Below, one piece after another: positions 8,928 to 17,900 of a stretch of 37,826 nt of DNA. The notes beneath the pieces were generated by a model, which saw only the letters and a program-made list of their open reading frames with translations, searched no databases and had not been told where the DNA came from. Each line of letters opens with the position of its first letter. Positions within the stretch are counted from its first letter, which is position 1. The DNA is from Clostridia bacterium. Its GTDB lineage: Bacteria; Bacillota; Clostridia; Christensenellales; Aristaeellaceae. The stretch lies in the NCBI GenBank assembly GCA_017512905.1, contig JAFWEL010000112.1, positions 1-37,826 on the forward strand, given 5' to 3'. A program made the translations under genes and the position numbers.

Positions 8928-8956
8928 TTGACACTCAACGCCCCCCCTGCTATAAT
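8928..8956 (+). promoter_or_regulatory. Promoter of rplJ-rplL
   Basis: A consensus TTGACA (8928-8933), a 17-base spacer and TATAAT (8951-8956). Confidence 0.85.
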
Positions 8957-8962
8957 CATCAT

Positions 8963-9086
8963 TGGCTTTTGAAAGGCTCTGTGCCACAGACAGCGAGTGC
9001 GTAAGCGTAAACCTTCGGGTGCTCGCCGAGGCGCAACGGATGGTTGAATGATTACACCGCCCTTGCGTCTTGCGCAAGGGTTTTTT
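8963..9086 (+). promoter_or_regulatory. L10-type ribosomal protein leader
   Basis: The transcript between the promoter and rplJ has the arrangement of the L10 leader: a stem-rich region containing GGCTCTGTGCCACAGAC and GGGTGCTCGCC, then GGCGCAACGGATGGTTGAATGA, and finally a terminator hairpin. In Firmicutes such leaders bind the L10(L12)4 complex and control rplJL. The call rests on layout and position; no covariance model could be run. Confidence 0.7.
9060..9086 (+). terminator. Attenuator hairpin in the rplJ leader
   Basis: CCCTTGCG (9060-9067) and CGCAAGGG (9073-9080) form an eight-pair stem followed by TTTTTT. It stands 65 bases before the rplJ ATG, so it must be read through for expression. 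Confidence 0.85.
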
Positions 9087-9151
9087 AATAGCCGTCACGG
9101 CTCCGGCAGCGCCGGAAGCCGATCTGTGGACGGAATGTGAGGTGTTAGAAA

Positions 9152-9649
9152 ATGTCCAAGAATATCGAGGCGAAGAAGGGCGTCGTGGCCGATATCAAGC
9201 AGAAGTTTGAAAAGGCCCAGAGCGCTGTTCTGGTGGACTATCGCGGCCTGAACGTCGCGGAGGATACCGAGCTTCGCAACCAGCTCCGCAAGGCGGGCGT
9301 TGAGTACGCGGTTCTGAAGAACACGATGATCAACCTGGCCGTGAAGGACATGGGTCTCGACGGGATGAAGTCCCACCTGGAGGGCCCCACCGCTGTGGCC
9401 TTCGGCATGGAGGACGCGGTTGCCCCCGCCAAGGTGCTTTCCGACTTCATCAAGAAGACCAAGAAGATGACCATCAAGTGCGGCGTGGTCGACGGCGCGT
9501 ACATCGACGACAAGGGCGTCGAGGCGCTGGCGAATACCCCCAGCCGCGAGGTCCTCATTGCGCGGATCATGGGCAGCATGATGAGTTCTGTGTCCAAGTT
9601 CGTGTACTGCGTGGAAGCGATCCGCAAGAAGCAGGCCGGCGAGGAATAA
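9152..9649 (+). CDS. rplJ: 50S ribosomal protein L10
   Basis: The product is 165 residues, normal for L10. It forms the base of the ribosomal stalk, binds 23S rRNA with its N-terminal domain and carries L7/L12 dimers on its C-terminal helix. Visible family features: VLVDYRGLNVAEDTELRNQL, the EYAVLKNTMINLA segment, and AVAPAKVLSDF. A GAGGTG site precedes the ATG. It is first in a two-gene unit with rplL, behind an L10-type leader and attenuator. The pair lies upstream of rpmG here, which is not the common order. Confidence 0.97.
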   Translation: MSKNIEAKKGVVADIKQKFEKAQSAVLVDYRGLNVAEDTELRNQLRKAGVEYAVLKNTMINLAVKDMGLDGMKSHLEGPTAVAFGMEDAVAPAKVLSDFIKKTKKMTIKCGVVDGAYIDDKGVEALANTPSREVLIARIMGSMMSSVSKFVYCVEAIRKKQAGEE

Positions 9650-9700
9650 GCGCCGCCTGAACCCCAATCGAGAATTTACTAATATATGGAGGATATTATC

Positions 9701-10081
9701 ATGGCTAACAATGCTGAGATCATCGCTGCGATCGAGAAGATGACGATCCTTGAGCTGGCTGACCTGGTCAAGGAAATGGAAGAGACGTTCGGCGTGTCCG
9801 CCGCGGCTCCCGTGGTCGTGGGCGGCGCTGTGGCCGGCGGCGAGGCCGCTGCGGCTGAGGAAGAGAAGACCGAGTTCGACGTGATCCTGAAGGACGCCGG
9901 CGCCAAGAAGCTGAACGTCATCAAGATCATCCGCGAAGTCAAGCCCGGCCTGGGCCTGAAGGAAGCCAAGGCCATGGCAGACGAAGCGCCCTCCACTTTG
10001 GCGGAAGGTATCACCAAGGAAGCGGCCGAGGAAATGAAGAAGAAGTTCGAAGAAGCCGGCGCCGTGATCGAGATCAAGTAA
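9701..10081 (+). CDS. rplL: 50S ribosomal protein L7/L12
   Basis: The product is 126 residues. The ATG at 9701 is preceded by TGGAGGATATTATC; an in-frame ATG 15 bases earlier overlaps that site and is rejected. The N-terminal dimerisation domain (about 5-35), an alanine/glycine-rich hinge ([22 protein letters not shown]) split here as AAAPVVV and GGEAAAA, and the C-terminal factor-binding domain ([12 protein letters not shown]...[10 protein letters not shown]) are all present. It recruits elongation and initiation GTPases to the ribosome. A strong terminator follows, so the unit ends here. Confidence 0.97.
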   Translation: MANNAEIIAAIEKMTILELADLVKEMEETFGVSAAAPVVVGGAVAGGEAAAAEEEKTEFDVILKDAGAKKLNVIKIIREVKPGLGLKEAKAMADEAPSTLAEGITKEAAEEMKKKFEEAGAVIEIK

Positions 10082-10096
10082 TCCTGGCGCAAATCC

Positions 10097-10128
10097 AAGG
10101 ACCATGCGCCCCGGCGCATGGTCCTTTT
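10097..10128 (+). terminator. Terminator after rplL
   Basis: AAGGACCATGCGCC and GGCGCATGGTCCTT form a 14-pair stem with a tiny CC turn and end in TTTT, 15 bases after the rplL stop. Confidence 0.85.
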
Positions 10129-10189
10129 GAGGGAAACGCCTTTCAATCGCCCGTATATTGTAAAATTTGCCCTCCACCGCCCGATTGCC

Positions 10190-10218
10190 TTGCATTTGGC
10201 GGCGCGCTATTTTATAAT
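10190..10218 (+). promoter_or_regulatory. Promoter of rpmG-secE-nusG-rplK-rplA
   Basis: TTGCAT (10190-10195), a 17-base spacer and TATAAT (10213-10218). It starts a new unit after the rplL terminator and leaves about 110 bases of leader before rpmG. Confidence 0.75.
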
Positions 10219-10333
10219 ATATCAGTCTGCCCCGGTTGTGGGCTGCTGTTGTCGATGGCAAAAACGCCGTCGCGGGCATCGGTGGCCGCGGTAAAGCACG
10301 GGCGCCGAATCATCACATGGGGAGGTGTCAAGC

Positions 10334-10495
10334 ATGGCATCGGATAAGCGAATCAAGGTTACGCTGGCGTGCAGCGAGTGCAAGCAGCGCAATTACAATA
10401 CCATGAAGAACAAGAAGAACGATCCCGATCGTTTGGAGATGCACAAGTATTGCCGCTTCTGCAAGAAGCATACCAGCCACAAGGAGACCAAGTAA
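10334..10495 (+). CDS. rpmG: 50S ribosomal protein L33
   Basis: The product is 53 residues, starting [17 protein letters not shown], with GGAGGTGTCAAGC before the ATG. The two CxxC zinc pairs (CSEC and CRFC) make this the zinc-binding form of L33. It sits directly before secE, as in most Firmicutes. The 123 bases to secE contain a stable hairpin (GCCGACGACCC/GGGGCGTCGGC region, about 10556-10580) without a T tract, possibly a processing or attenuating element. Confidence 0.95.
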   Translation: MASDKRIKVTLACSECKQRNYNTMKNKKNDPDRLEMHKYCRFCKKHTSHKETK

Positions 10496-10618
10496 GGCCG
10501 TTTCCTGGCGGCAATGACCCAGCGGCGCTCGTGAGTGCGCTGCAGCGGTCGGCTGGGCCGACGACCCTTCGGGGCGTCGGCAATCGCCGTATAATGCCAT
10601 AGACAAGGATGTGAAAGC

Positions 10619-10861
10619 ATGGCAAATGAAGAGAACAAGAATACCAAGCCCGGCTTTTTCGAGCGCTTCATCGGTTTCTTCAAGGGCATCGGCCGCAGCT
10701 TCAAGAATATGTTCCACGAGCTGAAGAAGGTCTCCTGGCCCACCAGGAAGGACCTGATCAACTACTCCGTGGTGGTATTCGTATTTATGATCGTCATGGG
10801 CGTGATCATCGGCGTGTTCGACCTGGGCGCCGGCGCGCTGATCAAGCTCATTACCGGCTGA
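10619..10861 (+). CDS. secE: Preprotein translocase subunit SecE
   Basis: The product is 80 residues, the short single-helix SecE of Firmicutes. A basic amphipathic N-terminal segment (FFERFIGFFKGIGRSF) leads into the conserved HELKKVSWPTRKDLI motif, then one membrane helix (about 50-70, VVVFVFMIVMGVIIGVF). It clamps SecY in the membrane translocon. AAGGATGTG precedes the ATG. It is followed 16 bases later by nusG, the usual pairing. Confidence 0.96.
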   Translation: MANEENKNTKPGFFERFIGFFKGIGRSFKNMFHELKKVSWPTRKDLINYSVVVFVFMIVMGVIIGVFDLGAGALIKLITG

Positions 10862-10877
10862 TCTCAAGGAGCCGAAT

Positions 10878-11405
10878 ATGTCTGAAAACGCGGATATCAA
10901 ATGGTATGTTGTGCATACCTATTCCGGCTATGAGAACAAGGTGCGCGACAGCCTGCTGAAGGCCGTTGAAAACAACGGCATGCAGGACAAGATCGTGGAC
11001 GTGCGCATACCGGTGGAGGAAGCCGTCGAGATCAAGAACAACAAGCGGCGCGTTGTGCAGCGCAAGCTGCTGCCCAGCTATGTGATCGTCAAGATGGAAA
11101 TGACCAACGAGACGTGGTACCTGGTGCGCAACACCCGCGGCGTCACCGGCTTCGTGGGCTCTGGCAACAAGCCCACGCCCCTGTCGGAGACCGACTTCGC
11201 CTCCATCTTCGATACAGCCCCCCAGGCGCGCATCGACATCCAGGTGGGTGACGAGGTGCGCATACTGACCGGACTGTTCGAGAACTTCACCGGCAAGGTG
11301 ACGGCAATCGACCCGGTCAGCCAGCAGCTGAGCGTCACCGTGCCCATGCTCAAGCGCGAGACCAGCGTCGATCTGGCCTATGACGAGGTCGTCCGCGTGG
11401 ACTGA
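10878..11405 (+). CDS. nusG: Transcription termination/antitermination protein NusG
   Basis: The product is 175 residues. The NGN domain covers about 8-110 (KWYVVHTYSGYENKVRDSL at its start; TWYLVRNTRGVTGFVG) and the KOW domain about 122-175 (VGDEVRILTGLFENFTGKV). NusG binds the RNA polymerase clamp and modulates pausing and Rho or ribosome coupling. AAGGAG precedes the ATG. Downstream lie 124 bases with two hairpins and an L1-type RNA site before rplK. Confidence 0.97.
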   Translation: MSENADIKWYVVHTYSGYENKVRDSLLKAVENNGMQDKIVDVRIPVEEAVEIKNNKRRVVQRKLLPSYVIVKMEMTNETWYLVRNTRGVTGFVGSGNKPTPLSETDFASIFDTAPQARIDIQVGDEVRILTGLFENFTGKVTAIDPVSQQLSVTVPMLKRETSVDLAYDEVVRVD

Positions 11406-11472
11406 TCTTGTCCGGCCCCTCAGTGGGGTCACCGGTTGACTGAACTGACGGCGTTTCGCCGGATTTCAGTGC

Positions 11473-11505
11473 GTGGGAGGGACAGAAACTGTTCCGCTTC
11501 ACCAC
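11473..11505 (+). promoter_or_regulatory. Putative L1-binding translational operator before rplK
   Basis: GTGGGAGG, then a short bulged stretch, then CCGCTTCACCAC lies 25 bases before the rplK ATG. GTGG/CCAC can form the closing stem with an asymmetric internal loop, resembling ribosomal L1 targets. The same motif recurs at 11973-12002 before rplA. Confidence 0.5.
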
Positions 11506-11529
11506 ATACATGTTAAGGAGGAAACCCAA

Positions 11530-11955
11530 ATGGCAAAGAAAGTTACTGCGCTTATCAAGCTGCAGGTGCCCGCCGGCAAGGCGACGCCCGCGCCGCCCAT
11601 CGGCCCCGCGCTCGGCCAGCACGGCGTTAACATCCCCGGATTCTGCAAGGAATTCAACGATCGCACCGGCAAGCAGGCCGGCCTGATCATCCCGGTGGTC
11701 ATCACCGTCTACCAGGACCGTTCCTTCACCTTCATCACCAAGACCCCCCCAGCCGCCGTTCTGATCAAGAAGGCCTGCGGCATCGAGCATGCTTCCGGCC
11801 GTCCCAACAAGGACAAGGTGGCCAACATCACCAAGGCCCAGGTTCGCGAGATCGCCGAGCTGAAGATGCCCGATTTGAACGCCGCCTCCATCGAGGCCGC
11901 GATGAGCATGATCGCCGGTACCGCCCGCTCCATGGGCGTTGTGGTGGTCGATTAA
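11530..11955 (+). CDS. rplK: 50S ribosomal protein L11
   Basis: The product is 141 residues, exactly the family length. The ATG at 11530 follows AAGGAGG. The N-terminal domain ([20 protein letters not shown], with [12 protein letters not shown]) binds the GTPase centre together with L10 and the thiostrepton region of 23S rRNA; the C-terminal domain (about 75-141) ends [10 protein letters not shown]. It is followed 62 bases later by rplA. Confidence 0.97.
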   Translation: MAKKVTALIKLQVPAGKATPAPPIGPALGQHGVNIPGFCKEFNDRTGKQAGLIIPVVITVYQDRSFTFITKTPPAAVLIKKACGIEHASGRPNKDKVANITKAQVREIAELKMPDLNAASIEAAMSMIAGTARSMGVVVVD

Positions 11956-11972
11956 GGTAATGCCACAGAATC

Positions 11973-12002
11973 GTGGGAGGATTATAGAATCCGCTTGACC
12001 AC
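11973..12002 (+). promoter_or_regulatory. Second putative L1-binding operator, before rplA
   Basis: GTGGGAGG...CCGCTTGACCAC repeats the motif found before rplK. It lies 15 bases before the rplA ATG and partly overlaps its ribosome-binding region, so L1 binding here could shut off translation. Confidence 0.5.
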
Positions 12003-12017
12003 AAGGAGGATGTATTC

Positions 12018-12704
12018 ATGAAAAAGGGTAAGAAATATTCCGATAGCCTGAAGCTGATCGACCGTGCGAAGCAGTATGACCCCGAGGAGGCCATCGCGCT
12101 GGTCAAGAAGACCGCCAAGGCCAAGTTTGATGAGACCGTGGAGATCTCCGTCCGCCTGGGCGTCGATCCCCGTCACGCCGACCAACAGGTCCGCGGCGCG
12201 GTGGTGCTGCCCAACGGCACCGGCAAGACCGTGCGCGTGCTGGTGATCTGCAAGGCTGACAAGGCTGCCGAGGCCGAGGCCGCCGGCGCGGATTACGTGG
12301 GCGCTGAGGACATGGTCGCCAAGATCCAGGGCGGCTGGTTCGATTTCGACGTGGTCGTCGCCACCCCCGACATGATGGGTCAGGTCGGCCGTCTGGGCCG
12401 CGTCCTGGGCCCCAAGGGCCTGATGCCTTCCCCGAAGGCCGGCACCGTCACCATGAACGTGACGCAGGCCATCCACGATATCAAAGCCGGTAAGGTCGAG
12501 TATCGCGTGGACAAGACCGCCATCATCCACTGCCCCGTGGGCAAGGCGTCCTTCAGCGAGCAGAAGCTGGTGGAGAACCTTCGCGTCCTGATGGAGGCCA
12601 TCATCAAGGCCAAGCCCGCCGCCGCCAAGGGCACCTATATCCGCTCCGCCGTGATTTCCAGCACCATGGGCCCCGGCATCAAGCTGAATTCCCTGAAGTT
12701 CTGA
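12018..12704 (+). CDS. rplA: 50S ribosomal protein L1
   Basis: The product is 228 residues. Features of L1 are clear: a [14 protein letters not shown] start, the [20 protein letters not shown] strand, [14 protein letters not shown], and [20 protein letters not shown], then the [16 protein letters not shown] segment. L1 binds 23S rRNA at the E-site stalk and represses its own operon. AAGGAGG precedes the ATG. A terminator follows; rplJ-rplL and rpoB, which commonly come next, are absent here. Confidence 0.97.
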   Translation: MKKGKKYSDSLKLIDRAKQYDPEEAIALVKKTAKAKFDETVEISVRLGVDPRHADQQVRGAVVLPNGTGKTVRVLVICKADKAAEAEAAGADYVGAEDMVAKIQGGWFDFDVVVATPDMMGQVGRLGRVLGPKGLMPSPKAGTVTMNVTQAIHDIKAGKVEYRVDKTAIIHCPVGKASFSEQKLVENLRVLMEAIIKAKPAAAKGTYIRSAVISSTMGPGIKLNSLKF

Positions 12705-12724
12705 TCTCACATCGGACGTTATTC

Positions 12725-12749
12725 CCCCTCCCATCCGGGAGGGGTTTTT
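12725..12749 (+). terminator. Terminator after rplA
   Basis: CCCCTCCC (12725-12732), loop ATCC, GGGAGGGG (12737-12744) and TTTTT, 20 bases after the rplA stop. Confidence 0.9.
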
Positions 12750-12830
12750 GTATGCCGTTCATGGGCAGGGCTCACGCATGAATTACAGTAGTATTGTAAC
12801 GATATGAATAAACATTGGTGTAGGGGCGGC

Positions 12831-13042
12831 GTGAACGGATTCACCATTCAGTATGCCACAAATCCGGATTTTTCCGGTGATTGCAAGTCGGTCACTTCCC
12901 GTTTAAAGGAGAACAGAAAGAATATCTTCGATTCGCCGGCGAATACGTACTATATGCGCGTAAGGGCCTTCAAACATATAGGTGTGACTGGCGGTATACG
13001 TCGGCATTGTCGCAGGCAGAGAAGGTCGTCCTCACCGATTAG
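12831..13042 (+). pseudogene. Frameshifted fibronectin-III-like C-terminal fragment
   Basis: One frame reads GFTIQYATNPDFSG ... TYYMRVRAFKHIG, and from about 12986 a different frame continues DWRYTSALSQAEKVVLTD and a stop at 13040. Joined, they match the last fibronectin type III-like repeat of Clostridial surface proteins (pattern G-Y-x-I-Q-Y-S, YYVRVRAYK, YYSAWS, KKVTI). There is no start region and the middle is damaged, so this is a relic of a large surface-protein gene. The segment 13043-13282 has no clear gene. Confidence 0.6.
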
Positions 13043-13282
13043 CGGGTTTCACTCCGCGGCGATGGTCAGCACAGGCCACGCCCCACCATCTGCCCTGGGG
13101 GGAGGTTATGCCCTCGCTGTGTCGGATATGCGGATCAATTGGGAGGAAGCTCCGCCTGGAATACCGCCCTCCGCGGCTCCCAACGCCCGCGTAAACTTTT
13201 CCGGAAAATGCCACGGGCCGGAACTTTTTCGGGCGCGGCCGCGTCCAAGGGACAAACACGAAAGCGGAGGAGGCAATGCATT

Positions 13283-14485
13283 ATGATTCGGCGGATGACG
13301 GCCCTGACTGTAGCCCTGATATTGGTGGTGATGGCGGTGCCCGCGGCGCTGGCTTCGGCTTCCTACAGCGCCCGCACGCCGCTTTCTGACGACGACGACA
13401 AGCTGGCCAATTTGCGCCTGGCGGCTCAGTCCATCGACGGCGTGACCGTCGCCGCGGGGGACAGCTTCTCCTTCAACGATACGGTGGGTCCCCGGGAAAA
13501 GCGGCGGGGCTACCGGGAGGCGCCCAACGGGCGGGGCGTTCCAGTGACCGGCGGCGGCGTGGCCCAGGCGGCTTCCACGCTGTACATGACCCTGCTGCAG
13601 ATCGACGACGTGGAGATCGACCCGGTCAAGACCTACGGCAGCCGCTTCTGCGACGATTACGTGCAGGACCCGTCCCTGGCCATCGTCACCGACTATGACG
13701 CCGGCATCGACCTGAGCTTCACAAACGACACCGGCAGCGCCCTGACCATCGACATGTGGCTGGGCGAAAATGAGTTGTGGTGCGTCGTCACCGAGGGCGG
13801 TCAGGGCGGCCCGGGGAACCTGGGCGACACCTCCGGCACAAAGCTGTCCTTCCTGGACGATGACGACTTCTTCCTGGATGACGCCCCTGCGGTCACCCAG
13901 CCCCCCGCCAGCGCAGGCGAGTGGAGCGCTTTCAAGGCCGATGACAAGGGCGACGACTACGAAATCCGGAGCGGGTCCACCCTCTATTACGCCGAGTCGG
14001 ACTCCATTCCCCTGCCCGGGGACGGCCATTCCGACCTCGTCAGGCTGGGCAGTGCCGGCATCAACTGCGGCGGCGACAGCGACGTGCTGCACAACGTGAA
14101 GCTGGCGGCGGAATGCGTCAACGACACCATGCTGGAGGCGGGCGACGTGTTCTCCTTCAACGAAGTGGTCGGCCCCCGCACCAACAAGTACGGCTATCGC
14201 CGGGCCATCAATGGCCGCGGCACGAGGGTGACCGGCGGCGGCGTGGCCCAGGTGGCCAGCGCCCTGTGGCTGGCCATCGAGGATTGCGACGAGATCGAGG
14301 TCATCGAGAAGAGCACCTACGGCAAGCGCTACAACCAGCGCTACGTCTCCGACGCCGCCGACGCGATCCTCACCGACTACGCCTCCGGAAGGGACTTCCG
14401 CTTCCGCTACACCGGTCGCTCCAGCCTGACCATCTACGCCTATGTGGAGGACGGCTGGCTGTACTGCGACATCTACGAAGGATAA
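13283..14485 (+). CDS. Secreted protein with two VanW-like domains
   Basis: The product is 400 residues. The ATG at 13283 is preceded by GGAGGAGG and begins a clean signal peptide (IRRMTALTVALILVVMAVP, cleavage likely after ALASA near residue 25). Two VanW-type domains follow. The first (about 35-190) has FSFNDTVGPREKRRGYREA and VTGGGVAQAASTLY; the second (about 265-400) has FSFNEVVGPRTNKYGYRRA and VTGGGVAQVASALW. Between them is an acidic linker (LDDDDFFLDDAPAV). Most VanW domains have GGGVCQ; both copies here have alanine in place of the cysteine. The molecular role of VanW is not known, though the family is linked to the cell envelope. Two hairpins follow the gene. Confidence 0.85.
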   Translation: MIRRMTALTVALILVVMAVPAALASASYSARTPLSDDDDKLANLRLAAQSIDGVTVAAGDSFSFNDTVGPREKRRGYREAPNGRGVPVTGGGVAQAASTLYMTLLQIDDVEIDPVKTYGSRFCDDYVQDPSLAIVTDYDAGIDLSFTNDTGSALTIDMWLGENELWCVVTEGGQGGPGNLGDTSGTKLSFLDDDDFFLDDAPAVTQPPASAGEWSAFKADDKGDDYEIRSGSTLYYAESDSIPLPGDGHSDLVRLGSAGINCGGDSDVLHNVKLAAECVNDTMLEAGDVFSFNEVVGPRTNKYGYRRAINGRGTRVTGGGVAQVASALWLAIEDCDEIEVIEKSTYGKRYNQRYVSDAADAILTDYASGRDFRFRYTGRSSLTIYAYVEDGWLYCDIYEG

Positions 14486-14542
14486 CCCCCGGGGAGGGCA
14501 ACGCCCTCCCCGGATGACATAAATTTCCCTCCCTCCTCATAA

Positions 14543-14588
14543 GCGGCGAAGGACCGGCCTCAAGGCCGGCAACCTTCGCCGTGATTTT
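14543..14588 (+). terminator. Terminator after the VanW-like gene
   Basis: GGCGAAGG and CCTTCGCC bracket CCGGCC-TCAA-GGCCGG, giving a long stem followed by GTGATTTTT. A second GC-rich hairpin (CCGGGGAGGGC/GCCCTCCCCGG) lies immediately after the stop at about 14488-14512. Confidence 0.7.
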
Positions 14589-14679
14589 TGTCGGGAGGCA
14601 CTGATGAAAAGCGCTTTCAATGCGGATGAAGGCTTGATAATCGTGGTTGGCTCCTTTTGTCAGTTGTCCTTTGATCAGT

Positions 14680-14781
14680 ATTTTGTGCAAAGTGTAGAAA
14701 AAAACCGGACATGAATGGACATTCACATCCGGTTTTTGGTCGAGGTGACAGGATTTGAACCTGCGACCTTTGGGTCCCGAA
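14680..14781 (-). repeat. Left copy of a tRNA-Pro 3'-end direct repeat (putative attachment site)
   Basis: Bases 14737-14781 match the 3' 45 bases of the tRNA-Pro(CGG) gene at 36671-36715 with one mismatch (44/45), from the anticodon loop to the CCA. The match continues without gaps through the downstream terminator hairpin and ends at 14680 (partner 36614), with changes mainly in the hairpin. The 5' half of the tRNA is missing, so this is a fragment and not a working gene. Such 3' fragments mark the far end of elements integrated in tRNA genes. Confidence 0.85.
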
Positions 14782-14975
14782 ATCCGAACAAACGTTCGTT
14801 TTTGTCATCTCCAGACAGGAAAAGGCAGCCTTTTTCCTCGCTTTTTGTCTCAGACGGACAGGGGGTGACAGATTCGGTTGTAGGATAGTTGCATGCTATT
14901 TGGAGGTGCAGCCGGGCGCTTTTGCAAGAACGGCGTTGAGAAAATGCACCGAAGATCGGTGTTTACAACGAATCA
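14782..14975. other. Intergenic stretch with terminator of the hsd operon
   Basis: No gene is visible. An AGGAAAAGGC/GCCTTTTTCCT inverted repeat lies at about 14817-14839. On the minus strand, CACCGA-TCT-TCGGTG (14961-14947) followed by CATTTTCTC is a plausible terminator just after hsdR. Confidence 0.5.
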
Positions 14976-17900
14976 TCAAGCATTTTCCTCAAAATTCTCC
15001 ACCTGCTCCATTACTTTCCGGAATACCTCCGGGCTATACTGCGGCGGATAACCGTTCTTTATCAAACAAACCTTGATATCGAATTTCAGCTGATCACGGA
15101 CAATCTGGTTGTTCAGCCAATCTGCGAACGAGGATTTTGTGTCAATGATCTCCTTGATCTTCTTTGCCAGCGCCTTACATTTGTCATTCACCTTGATGCC
15201 GTTGACAACCTTATCCTCGCCATACTCAAAATCGTATTGATCCCTCAGTGCCATCAGAATATCATAGAATGCTTTTTCCTCAAATGTAAGACCGACCTTG
15301 CGGAAGCTCTTGCGGTCTGCATCCATATCCCTGAGGATTTGAAGGGCCTGCTCCGTTGCATTCCTGATAATCTCCTCGGAGGTTTCCTCCTGTGCGGCTC
15401 CGGCTTCCTCAGCAGTCAGGTGCTTCCTTCTTTCGTGATACTGATTGATGGTTTCCTCCAGCATCTCCTGGAATCGCTTTGCCGCCATCTGGTTGGTTTT
15501 GCTGTATTCGGTGATTTGCTTCCGAAGCATCTTTACCAGTAGTTCCAGCTTCGAGGCCGGCATTTTCACATCTGACAGCCGTTCATAGTATTCAGGGCTG
15601 AAAATGTCCTCCTGCTCGCCCTCGTCCAGCACGCTCTCAACCTTGTTGTACTTCAGCGCTTCCTCCACCATCCTGGAGACGTTGCGGTTCATGACATCGG
15701 CATCAATGTCACTGGTGCCGCTCATCTTGCGGACAAAGCCCGCAATCGCCATGAAGCACTGGGCCAGGGCGGATTCATCCTCGCCCAAATCCCCTGAGGG
15801 CTGGCAGATATCATAAGCGGCCCGCATTCTTTTCACGGTCTTCAAGAAATAGTCCTTAAACGGGACCTTGCTGACGCTCTTCCCGTTACGGCTTTCCGTA
15901 TGCAGTTCCTGCGTGGAAACGAAAACATACTCTGCGGCCTTTGCAAGCAACCTGTATCGAAGCACCGGGTCTCCTTCCGGATCAAGGAACGGTTTAAGGT
16001 CATACCCCACAAACAGCTGATTGAGGATAATGAGCTCCTCTCTGAACGCATTGGTGGCCTGCTCGATATCATCCTTGGATGGCGCGACAGAATTATCACC
16101 GCCATATATTTTCACTGCTTCGCGCATGTTGTCGCGGATGCCGATATAGTCAACGATAACACCGTACTCCTTGCCCGGATACTTCCGGTTGACACGACTG
16201 ATGGTCTGGATCAGCATATGCTTCTTCAAGGGCTTATCGTTGTACATATAGGTGAGACAGGGCACGTCGAAACCTGTGATCCACATATCCACAACAATGA
16301 CAATCCGGAAGTTCGATTTCTCCTGTTTGAATGCAGCGTCAAGATCATCTGAGCGCTTATCGTTTTTCATGCCGCCCAGATAGTCGTACATTTCCTTTTT
16401 ATCATTCTTTCCGACGCTCGCCACCATCGCCATAAAGGGCATGGGCTTCAATTCGCGGAGTTCCTCCTCCGTGGCCACAACCCCGTCAGGCGTTTTTTTC
16501 TCCTCGAACCATTCCGGATAGTTCTTTTTGAAGATGGTGAGCAGCGTGTATGCTATCGTCCTGTTGGAGCATACAACCATCGCCTTCTGCACCCGGTCAG
16601 GATCATTGGCACATGCCGCAGTATAGTGGTCGTGGATATCAGCGGCCAAGCGCTCCAGACGGGAAGGCTCGCTCAGGATGATCTCCATGGAGCTCATGGC
16701 CTTCTTGCTGGCCTCGATATCCTCCTCCGTTGCGCCATCATCCGCGCACCGCTTGTAGTAGGCCTCGATCTGCCTGACCTTCTCCTGATCCAGCAGCACC
16801 TTTGTAATCCGGGGATGATACATGATGGAAACGGTCAAGCCATCCGCCACAGCCTGATCCATCGTATACCGGTCGATCTCCTGCCCGAAGGTCTGATAGG
16901 TTTCATCAATCGGAGTGCCGGTGAAACCGACAAACGTCGCGTGCGGAAGCGCCTCCCGAAGCACCTTTGCATAGGGCTTGGAAACCATGGCCTTCATATT
17001 CGCGTCGGCATCCTTGCTGAATTTGATCCGCTTGGCGTGGTCCAGCTGCGTCCGGTGCGCCTCATCGGAGAAGCAGATGATGTTGGCCCGCTCGTTGATC
17101 AGGCCAATCTTATCATCTTCCCTGTCGCAGAACTTCTGGATGGTGCAGATATAAAACCCACCGCTTTCACGTGCGCCGAGTTCCTGCCTGAGGACATTCC
17201 TGTTTGGAACCACCATCACCTCGCCGAGGTTCAGGAATTCCTTGCTCTTGGTGAACAGCTTTGATCCTTGTTTCTGGAGATCATCCCTGTCAACGATCAT
17301 GATGATCGTGGGCGAACCGATCTCCGGCACATCCGTACAGCGCAGGGCCAGCTGCCGGGCCAGGAACGCCATGGTATAGGTCTTGCCGCAGCCCGTGGCT
17401 CCGAAGTAGGTGCCGCCCTTGCCGCTCCTGGTAACGACGGATTGGATAATGCTCTGTTTCAGCAGCCGGGAGGCAAAGAACTGGGGATAGCGGCAGACGA
17501 TTTCCCGCTGCTCGCTGTCGTACTGGCTGTCCTGAAAATAGATGTAATCCCGGAATATCTCCAGGAAGCGCGCAGGGCTGTATACGCCCTTGATCATCGT
17601 CTGCATTTCCTCGAAGGGAAGCGTGGAGACCCGGTCTCCGTCATCCACGCGCCGCCAAGCATAAAAGTGTTCATAGGGCGTGCGGACGGTGCCCAACCGC
17701 GTCTTGACGCCATCGGAGATGCAGGCCAGGGGACAATAGTGCAGCAGATGCGGGATATCCCGCCAGTAACGGATATTGATCTGCTCCCAGGCGGCATAGA
17801 TGGTCGCATTCTTGTCCGCCGGGTTTTTCAGCTCCATCACGCACATCGGCAGGCCGTTGACGAACAGGAGGATATCCGGCCTTCGATTGACCGTCTGGCC

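Noticed and set aside
9095-10279. 394-codon open frame on the minus strand
   Set aside because: Antisense to rplJ and rplL and their leader.
12804-13286. An intact 160-residue protein
   Set aside because: Only the first part resembles a known domain; the family sequence continues in another frame, so it is a relic.
14737-14781. A functional tRNA-Pro at the left end
   Set aside because: The D arm, 5' acceptor strand and half of the anticodon arm are missing.
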